From: Flavobacteriaceae bacterium PS02334
GTDB taxonomy: Bacteria; Bacteroidota; Bacteroidia; Flavobacteriales; Flavobacteriaceae
DNA length: 64,000 nucleotides
Direction of reading: 5' to 3'
NCBI GenBank assembly: GCA_029959295.1
Contig: JASCOH010000011.1
Location: 1 to 64,000, forward strand
Numbering within the stretch: position 1 is the first letter of the stretch; each line of letters starts with the position of its first letter. Positions 55,401-61,244 of the stretch are shown one piece after another. A program made the position numbers and the translations under genes. The notes under the pieces are model-generated. The model ran no database searches, was not told the DNA's origin, and was given only the letters and a program-made list of their open reading frames with translations.

Positions 55401-56154
55401 TCAAAGAAAATTGGCCTCCGTGCGTTCCATTTGACATCAACGGATGGTGAATTGCTATAATCGTAGTCTTATTTTGATCGTCATTCAGCTTATTTTCAAG
55501 CTCGTCAAAAAACTGTTCGCGCGTTTTGATATCGCAATCTTCATTAATTTTTGAGTGGTTGTCCCAATCTTCTAAATACCATTGGCTGTCAATCACAATC
55601 AAGCCGACATTTTCATTAATATTGACGTGGTCAATCCCGCAATTATTTTTTGGAAGAAAAGATTTCTTAGATTTAAAATAATCTTTTACAAATTTTTCCT
55701 GTTCTTTCAAGCCTTCAATACCGTTATACCAATCATGATTTCCTGGAATAAAAATGGTCTTTCCTTTAAAACCTTTTGTCAGTCCCATTTGGATATTCAT
55801 TTTTTCTTCCGCCAATTTTCGCTCTGGATCATTCGGAAGTGGCATTCCATAAGGATAAATATTATCGCCAAGAAAAATGGCCGTACTGCTTGAATCTGCT
55901 TTTTGCAATCTTTCTTTGAAAAGTTCTAATGTTTTTTGAGCTTTTTTTTCGTCAGCATTGCCGGCATCACCGATCAGATAGAAAGTGTGCGACAGTTTAT
56001 TTTTATTTTCAAAGTCGTTTTTTATCACAACTGGAGCCTTATTTCCGAATTGAGAATGATTTGTTGCACAAGATTGAAAAATAATTGCAGCTGCTATATA
56101 CTTAAACAGCGTTATATTTCGTTTACCTGTAGCGCTAAGCCAAAATAATTTCAT
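52426..56154 (-). CDS. Metallophosphoesterase / kinase-like / outer-membrane barrel fusion
   Basis: It encodes 1242 residues. The N-terminus has a lipobox-like FQSC (Cys29). The phosphoesterase (about 57-320) shows LIGDAGNAD (Asp63), FLGDNIYPYG (Asp97), IPGNHDWYNG, AIHHP and VVSGHDHNLQ, a PAP/calcineurin-like metal site. The middle (about 440-670) shows GGHQSKSLRLVD, YVMRALRK, MLIGDWDRHDDQWRWG and PIPRDRDQAFSKYDG, reminiscent of HipA/FAM20/CotH-type kinase catalytic loops. The C-terminal part (about 920-1242) is a 16-strand-like barrel ending in Phe (SAGIGFGF), as in the bacterial surface antigen family. It probably sits in the outer membrane. The kinase-like reading is inference from motifs. 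Confidence 0.83.
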   Translation of the reverse strand: MKLFWLSATGKRNITLFKYIAAAIIFQSCATNHSQFGNKAPVVIKNDFENKNKLSHTFYLIGDAGNADEKKAQKTLELFKERLQKADSSSTAIFLGDNIYPYGMPLPNDPERKLAEEKMNIQMGLTKGFKGKTIFIPGNHDWYNGIEGLKEQEKFVKDYFKSKKSFLPKNNCGIDHVNINENVGLIVIDSQWYLEDWDNHSKINEDCDIKTREQFFDELENKLNDDQNKTTIIAIHHPLMSNGTHGGQFSLKKQLFPLESNIPLPGIASLINLLRKTSGISPQDLQNKKYNAFVKRIKTLIQDKNNIVVVSGHDHNLQYIDKENVKQIISGAGSKQEAARAINKNDFSYGGNGYAVLEVQNTGASKVSFYASDSKGREALLFKQQPTFDRPKPNLREFASKFGTFKDTSVYTTKMTTKGGAYRFLWGKHYRDVYSLPIKARIVSIDTLYGGLTPTKAGGGHQSKSLRLVDKDGKEYVMRALRKSATRFLQSVAFKDQRVEKDFKDTYAEDFIMDFYTTAHPYTPFIVSELSDKVGISHSNPKLFYIPKQNPLALFNEEYGDELYMVEERPMDEFKNLKSFGKPSKIVSTDDVLANLKADEKYEIDEQSYIRARLFDMLIGDWDRHDDQWRWGEYKEKGKVVYRPIPRDRDQAFSKYDGTLLSILMNIPALRHMRSFDDKLDNVKWFNREAYALDVAFITKSDESVWQKEAKFITDNLSDEEINKAFDKLPKEVKDKSIEKIKSDLKARKKHLAKYAQEYYEVLQKTVLIVGTDKKDRFVITRSGNTTKVEVYRIKKEGEELVHEKTYKCPETKELWVYGLDDDDIFEVKGKGRKKLKIRLLGGQNNDTYTITDGEKVRIYDFARQENTVDNKGGAKTFLSNSYEINTYNYEKPMYNVLAGYPLLGFNPDDGVKIGARVNYTVNGFNRFPYSQRHSVGANYYFATSGYELYYKGTFPRQIGKWNFVVDALYTSPNFSINYFGQGNETENFDDDIDLDYNRVKIRTLKATPSLQWSGEQGGSAVLQASFERIQVDKTGGRFISEPVIVSEDVFDYKNFADLSAKYSFENYDNVSNPTLGMSFSLLGGYKINLEDTERKFPYAESSLGFNYRISTDGDWVLATLLKGKVLFDDKYEFYQSATVGGDFDLRGFRNQRFSGKQSFYQSTDLRWNLGKIRNGFAPLRYGVFGGFDYGRVWVENDNSDKWHQSYGGGIWINGVNIVTGKLSLFNSSDGLRVSAGIGFGF

Positions 56155-56183
56155 AATTTGGTGGTGTATTTAATTCAATTTAT

Positions 56184-57374
56184 ATGAATATTGCTCAAAA
56201 AGCCGAAAATTATGTTTTTCAGCTATTCAAAGATAGCTTATCTCCCGATTATATTTACCATAATTTTAATCATACTTTACGTGTTGTCAACAGCGTAAAA
56301 ATTTTGATTGAAAATGAAAATGTTAGCCCAGAAGACGCCGAATTATTGCTAATTGCATCTTGGTTTCACGACTCCGGCTATGTTGAAGGCGGAGAAAATC
56401 ATGAAAAAAGAGGCGCAACAATTGCAGAAGCTTTTCTTAAAGATAATAATTTTCCTGTAGAAAAAATTGAAAAAGTAAAATTGTTAATTTTAGCTACTGA
56501 AATGACCAATATTCCTGAAACTCATTTGGGAAAAATAATGCGCGATGCTGACTGTTCGCATTTTGGAGATAAAGACTATTTCAATTATTCTGACCTATTG
56601 AGAGAAGAATGGAAAGCCACTTCTGGAAAGGAATTTTCAAAGCTTGAATGGGCGGAAGAAAATTTAAGATTCTTTGTAAACGGCCACCGATTTTTTACTG
56701 ACTATGCCCAAAGAAATTGGCAACCTCAGAAAGACGCTAATATTGCCTTGATTCAAGACAAAATCAAGTCGGCAAAAAAAGGCAAGAAGGAAAAAGACAA
56801 AACTAAAGACATTCTGAATCAAAAGAAGCTTGAAAAATTTGACAGTCCAGAGCGCGGCATCGACACAATGTTTCGCGTTACCTTGAACAATCACACGAAA
56901 TTAAGCCAGATTGCCGACAGCAAAGCAAACATTCTTCTTTCTGTAAATGCAATTATCATCTCGATTGCTTTGTCTACCTTGATTCCAAAATTAGACAGCC
57001 CAACGAATGCGCACTTGATTGTTCCTACTTTTATTATGTTGATGTTCAGCGTAGTTTCGATCATTTTTGCGATTTTATCAACGCGCCCAAAAGTTTCAGG
57101 AGGCACTTTTACCAGAAAAGACATCGAGGAGAAAAAAGTAAATCTTCTTTTCTTCGGAAATTTCCACAAAATGCCTCTTGAAGAATATCAGTGGGCGGTA
57201 AACGAAATGATGAAAGACCGCGAATATCTTTACAATTCCATGATTAAAGATTTGTACTACCTCGGGTTGGTTTTAGATAGAAAATACAAATTATTGCGAA
57301 GCACTTACACGATTTTCATGATCGGAATAATCACTTCGGTAATCGCTTTTGTATTCGCTTTTAAATCGGTTTAA
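56184..57374 (+). CDS. HD phosphohydrolase-PycTM fusion (Pycsar-type effector domain)
   Basis: It encodes 396 residues. The HD domain (about 1-190) has His30 in HTLRVV, FHDSGYVEG (His62-Asp63), ENHEKRG, and MRDADCSHF (Asp121). After a charged linker comes a PycTM/DUF5706 domain (about 235-396): HTKLSQIADSKANILLSVNAI, two transmembrane helices, an amphipathic region (NEMMKDREYLYNSMIKDLYYLG) and a last transmembrane helix. PycTM effectors damage the membrane in phage defence after sensing cyclic pyrimidine nucleotides. No PycC-type cyclase is adjacent. The HD domain may degrade a nucleotide signal; this is inference. Confidence 0.87.
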   Translation: MNIAQKAENYVFQLFKDSLSPDYIYHNFNHTLRVVNSVKILIENENVSPEDAELLLIASWFHDSGYVEGGENHEKRGATIAEAFLKDNNFPVEKIEKVKLLILATEMTNIPETHLGKIMRDADCSHFGDKDYFNYSDLLREEWKATSGKEFSKLEWAEENLRFFVNGHRFFTDYAQRNWQPQKDANIALIQDKIKSAKKGKKEKDKTKDILNQKKLEKFDSPERGIDTMFRVTLNNHTKLSQIADSKANILLSVNAIIISIALSTLIPKLDSPTNAHLIVPTFIMLMFSVVSIIFAILSTRPKVSGGTFTRKDIEEKKVNLLFFGNFHKMPLEEYQWAVNEMMKDREYLYNSMIKDLYYLGLVLDRKYKLLRSTYTIFMIGIITSVIAFVFAFKSV

Positions 57375-59752
57375 TTTTTTAATTCAAGTTCTTTCAGAAG
57401 ATTTTCGTAAGTTACACTATCTTCTGAATCTTCTTTTTTCTTATACAAAATTTCAACTCGAAGCGCTTTCAAGCCTGTAACTCCCTGCAAATCTTCAACT
57501 TCAAAAGTTTCTACAGCTCCTAATTTATTTTTGTGCTGCAGCAAGCTGATATATCTTCTATATTCTGCTTCTTCCTGATATTGCGAATAGACGATTGTGA
57601 TTTTTCCTTTTTCAGTAATGCGTTCCTGCGTGCCTTTTATGTTTGATTTGTCAATTCGTTTTTTCACGACTTCATAACGCGCATTGTAAGTTCCGTCGAC
57701 GTCAAAACGCTTTTCATCCATACGGAAACGGATTGAAATCGGCGAGCTGAAAACTAAAATCAATGAAGTTACATCTAAATCATAAGCTAGATCTGGACGC
57801 ATTTGGTAATATTCATTCTCCATTTCGCACAAAGCCTGAAGCTGCCATAATCTCAAATTGCTCAAATAAACGGGACTGAAAGAACGCTGTGGCGCAATCG
57901 AAGCTCCGATATATAAATTGTGTTCCACGCCATCCGTTTTGAAACGCTCATAATAATGCGGAAAAAATGACTGCGCAGTTTCTTGTTTTTTATCTAACAG
58001 CGAAGCCATTTTTTTATTTATAAGGGAAAGCGTTTGGTCAAAATCTTTTCGGGCATTATAAACCATCCCGATTTTTGGATCTAGCGATTTGAAATATTGC
58101 TCGATTTTCTCTTTTATAATTTCATTTGAAACCTTGAAATGATCTAAAAGCGGATGGATTTCATTTAAGATATAACTTTGCACAATCGATTCAGAATCTG
58201 CTTTTAAAGATTCTGAAAGCTGTTTTTCCATTGCTTCAAGTTCAAAAATATTCTGATAAATTACTGGCAACTGAAGTTCTTTGCTTATAAATCGCAGTAA
58301 ATTCAAAATCAAATCCATTTGGGTCGTAAGGTCTTTTTCGATCGCACGATTTCTCGCCACGGAAGATCCTTTGATATCAATTTGTCCATATAGCGGATAG
58401 ACTTCCTTGAAAACAATTTCTTTAAAAGGCAGATCCCTGCTGTTTTTATCAGTCGTATGCAAAGAAGCCTCGTCACGAAATTTCCAATAAACACTTGGAT
58501 GAATCGCTGTATATTCTTTTTGGATAATCGCATCGATTTGATTTTGCATCTCCGAATAATAACGGTCAATGGTGTCTACCAAAAATGGCATGACCATATC
58601 CATTTTATTGGCATTGATGCTATTCAGCTGTTTTGGAACCGAAGAAACAAGCTCAACAATCCCCAAAATCGCGCCGTCTTTCATCAAGGGTGCAAAAATA
58701 CAGCTTTGGATGTTTTGGGCCAGCAAATGTTCAGCCAGCTCGCGTTCATGTTCGCCTCCTGAAAGCAAATATTCTTTGACATCAGAAATGATAAAATAGT
58801 TGTTTTGGCCAATCAGAGTATCAAACATGCAGCCGTCAATTGCGTCACGGCAGGCTTCCTCTTGCCCTTTGAGAAGGATAAAACTTTCAATATTTCCAAA
58901 ATCAGTTTGCGCCAATCTATCGTTGTGGAAAGCTGTAAAACCAGTTCGAAGTCCGGGAAGTTTGAATATAGACCTAAAAATTACTTCTAATTGTTCTTTG
59001 CCTAATTCGTTTCTCTCTTTATTGCTTAAAAGGTTGCTTTTTAGATTTGAAATGGCACTTTCTACCGTGTTATCATACAAAGTCATGATGCCAAAACCTT
59101 TCATGATCCAGCTTCCGGGAGGGAATTTCTCTTTCCAGAGATCTAAATTATCATAGCTGTCAATCAAAAGATTAATATCTTCTTCTGTCAGAGGAACAGA
59201 TTTTTCTGTAGGAAGGATTTCTAAAAATTCAGCATTGTAAATAATTCTGTAATGATTTATTACTCCGTTTTCATCTGGAATATCATAAAATATAGGCTTT
59301 TTTATATCGACATTCACTCCATAATAATAATTTAAAACCAACGAACAGCTCATTACATAAAATTGATGTTCGTCAAAATCTCTGATGATAATTTCAAAAT
59401 CTTCGCCGGCATCTTTCAAAATTTTCTCCAATCTTTCTGTAGTGTTGAAAATATAATTTTGAAAAGGAATTGTAACCGCTTTGATTTCATTATTGGTCAA
59501 AGCTGTCGGAAATAAATCTGACAAAAGATGTTTTATAAGAAGGTAATGTTTTTCAATCTGCTGATAAGACTCAATGCCGTTGCGAAGTTCCGGAAATGGC
59601 TCTATTGCTTTTAAAAGTCCTTTGGCATAAGCTGCCCGATAATCGACATCAGACACTGCAATTTCTTCCAAAATCTCAATCACTTTATGAAAAGAAATCT
59701 TGGCTTGAAAAGGGCTTTGATTATCGTGGATATAGTTCATATTCTCTTGCAT
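57371..59752 (-). CDS. Large GAF-domain protein of unknown function
   Basis: It encodes 793 residues, soluble, no signal peptide or transmembrane helix. A GAF-like domain lies near 290-410, with FIISDVKEYLL, FAPLMKDGAILGIVELVSS and PFLVDTIDRYY. Helical regions flank it, and the C-terminus (about 640-793) is beta-rich, with RFRMDEKRFDVDGTYNARYE. No kinase, cyclase or phosphodiesterase domain is attached, so the output is unknown. A -7 box at 59764-59771 is so close to the ATG at 59752 that the in-frame ATG at 59740 (MNYIHDNQ) may be the true start. It overlaps the convergent HD-PycTM gene by 4 bases. Confidence 0.82.
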   Translation of the reverse strand: MQENMNYIHDNQSPFQAKISFHKVIEILEEIAVSDVDYRAAYAKGLLKAIEPFPELRNGIESYQQIEKHYLLIKHLLSDLFPTALTNNEIKAVTIPFQNYIFNTTERLEKILKDAGEDFEIIIRDFDEHQFYVMSCSLVLNYYYGVNVDIKKPIFYDIPDENGVINHYRIIYNAEFLEILPTEKSVPLTEEDINLLIDSYDNLDLWKEKFPPGSWIMKGFGIMTLYDNTVESAISNLKSNLLSNKERNELGKEQLEVIFRSIFKLPGLRTGFTAFHNDRLAQTDFGNIESFILLKGQEEACRDAIDGCMFDTLIGQNNYFIISDVKEYLLSGGEHERELAEHLLAQNIQSCIFAPLMKDGAILGIVELVSSVPKQLNSINANKMDMVMPFLVDTIDRYYSEMQNQIDAIIQKEYTAIHPSVYWKFRDEASLHTTDKNSRDLPFKEIVFKEVYPLYGQIDIKGSSVARNRAIEKDLTTQMDLILNLLRFISKELQLPVIYQNIFELEAMEKQLSESLKADSESIVQSYILNEIHPLLDHFKVSNEIIKEKIEQYFKSLDPKIGMVYNARKDFDQTLSLINKKMASLLDKKQETAQSFFPHYYERFKTDGVEHNLYIGASIAPQRSFSPVYLSNLRLWQLQALCEMENEYYQMRPDLAYDLDVTSLILVFSSPISIRFRMDEKRFDVDGTYNARYEVVKKRIDKSNIKGTQERITEKGKITIVYSQYQEEAEYRRYISLLQHKNKLGAVETFEVEDLQGVTGLKALRVEILYKKKEDSEDSVTYENLLKELELKN

Positions 59753-59763
59753 TAATTTGCTTG

Positions 59764-59771
59764 CAAATTTA
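59764..59771 (-). promoter_or_regulatory. Flavobacterial -7 box for the GAF gene
   Basis: Reading leftward, TAAATTTG matches TAnnTTTG. Transcription would begin within a few bases of 59757, favouring a start at 59740 over 59752. Confidence 0.5.
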
Positions 59772-59808
59772 CAAAATAATTATATCGGAAATACAAAAAC
59801 ACAACGCA

Positions 59809-59838
59809 AAAAAGCCATCGGGCAAATGATGGCTTTTT
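59809..59838. terminator. Terminator-like hairpin in a divergent spacer
   Basis: Stem AAAAAGCCATC (59809-59819) pairs with GATGGCTTTTT (59828-59838), with A and T runs on both sides. It lies between two gene starts, so it does not end any annotated gene; it would stop leftward transcription entering from 59840-60144. Confidence 0.75.
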
Positions 59839-60084
59839 AAAAAATTAAAAAAATCTAAAAACTAAATACTATTTATTTTTTGCAGTAGATACTGCCTGAT
59901 TTCTTACTTACTCAGCTAATATAATTTTTATTTTGTTTCAAACCAAGAAAAATCGTATAAAAAAATAATTAATTTTTATTACTAATTTTTACAATAAATA
60001 AAGAACAACTTGTTAAAGCACTGAATTTACCGAAAAAAAAGTTAAATTATAGGAATGCCACAAAAAAATCTGCGGAATTAAAGC
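59839..60084. other. AT-rich spacer upstream of the efflux operon
   Basis: No ORF is credible. A small palindrome GCAGTAGATACTGC (59882-59895) could be an operator. The rest is A/T-rich without clear structure. A small RNA ending at the hairpin to the left cannot be excluded. Confidence 0.4.
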
Positions 60085-60092
60085 TAGTTTTG
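60085..60092 (+). promoter_or_regulatory. Flavobacterial -7 box for the RND efflux operon
   Basis: TAGTTTTG matches TAnnTTTG, 52 bases before the adaptor ATG at 60145. No convincing -33 TTG was found. Confidence 0.5.
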
Positions 60093-60144
60093 CGATAATG
60101 ACTTTCTGGAAAATTCCCTAAATCAATATAACAGTCAGCTTCTT

Positions 60145-61206
60145 ATGAAAATAAAATATCTTGTCTATACGCTTATCATCGTCGGAATTGGCGCCTTAAT
60201 TTTTTATAGAATTTCTGATAATAAAAAATCCGAAGAAAAAAACAGCAAAGGCCCTGGAGGAAAAATGGTTTTAAAAGTAAGCGGAATTGTTTTAAAACCA
60301 CAAGTTTTTTTAGATAATCTAGCACTTTCAGGTTCTATAGAAGCCAATGAACAAGTAGATATCAGAAGTGAAATTTCCGGAATTGTAGAAAGCATTAATT
60401 TTCAAGAAGGTACTATGGTTTCAAAAGGCCAAGTACTCTTTAAAGTCAATGACATAGAGCTTCGAGCACAATTGGCGAATGTAAAAACATCACAAGGATT
60501 GGCTTCTGAAAACGAAAGGAGAGCCAGACTTTTATTGCAAAAAGAGGCAATCAGCCAAGAAGAATATGACATTGCGAGTGCTGATTTCAAATCTTCAAAA
60601 GCACAAACGCAATTGATTCAGGCACAGATTGCAAAAACTACGGTACGCGCTCCGTTTTCAGGAAAAATCGGTTTACGCGCCATTTCAAACGGAACATACG
60701 TAACACCAACTACTCCAATTGCCAAATTAGTCAACACAAGCCAGCTTAAGATTACATTTTCAATTCCTGAAAAATATGCTTCGCAGATGAAGGTCGGAAA
60801 TGCTTTGTCTTTCACGACGGCTGGTTCTACTAAGAAATTTTCAGCTAAAATCTATGCCATCGAGCCAGAAATTGAAATTGCAACCCGAACTTTAAAAGTA
60901 AGAGCCGTTGCACAAAATCCGGAAGGGAAATTATATCCAGGGACTTTTGCCAACGTTGCCTTGCCTTTAGACAATATAAAAGATGCGCTTTTAGTTCCGA
61001 CAGAAGCTTTGATTCCGATTCAAAACGGAAAGAAAATTTTTGTTTCTGAAAATGGAAAAGCAAAAGAAATAGTTGTACAAACTGGTTCTAGAACAGAAAA
61101 AGAAATCTTGGTTTTAACCGGATTGAAAGCAGGCGATACAGTCTTAACTTCTGGCGTAATGACTTTGAAAAACGGATCACCGGTAAAAGTTACCATCAAA
61201 AAATAA
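60145..61206 (+). CDS. RND efflux periplasmic adaptor (membrane fusion protein)
   Basis: It encodes 353 residues with one N-terminal transmembrane anchor (YLVYTLIIVGIGALIFY). Lipoyl/HlyD half-motifs flank a helical hairpin: IEANEQVDIRSEISGIVES and KTTVRAPFSGKIGLRAIS. A beta-barrel (ITFSIPEKYASQMKVGN) and membrane-proximal domain (ALLVPTEALIPIQNGK) follow. It bridges the inner-membrane RND pump to an outer-membrane channel in drug, metal or lipid export; the substrate is unknown. The permease gene starts 38 bases downstream; no TolC-like gene is inside the window. Confidence 0.94.
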   Translation: MKIKYLVYTLIIVGIGALIFYRISDNKKSEEKNSKGPGGKMVLKVSGIVLKPQVFLDNLALSGSIEANEQVDIRSEISGIVESINFQEGTMVSKGQVLFKVNDIELRAQLANVKTSQGLASENERRARLLLQKEAISQEEYDIASADFKSSKAQTQLIQAQIAKTTVRAPFSGKIGLRAISNGTYVTPTTPIAKLVNTSQLKITFSIPEKYASQMKVGNALSFTTAGSTKKFSAKIYAIEPEIEIATRTLKVRAVAQNPEGKLYPGTFANVALPLDNIKDALLVPTEALIPIQNGKKIFVSENGKAKEIVVQTGSRTEKEILVLTGLKAGDTVLTSGVMTLKNGSPVKVTIKK

Positions 61207-61244
61207 AGCTTTGGATTCAAAATCCTAAATCTTAAATCCAAAAA

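Noticed and set aside
56184-57374. Complete Pycsar defence system
   Set aside because: Only the effector-type domain is present; no cyclase gene was found in the window, so a full system is not claimed.
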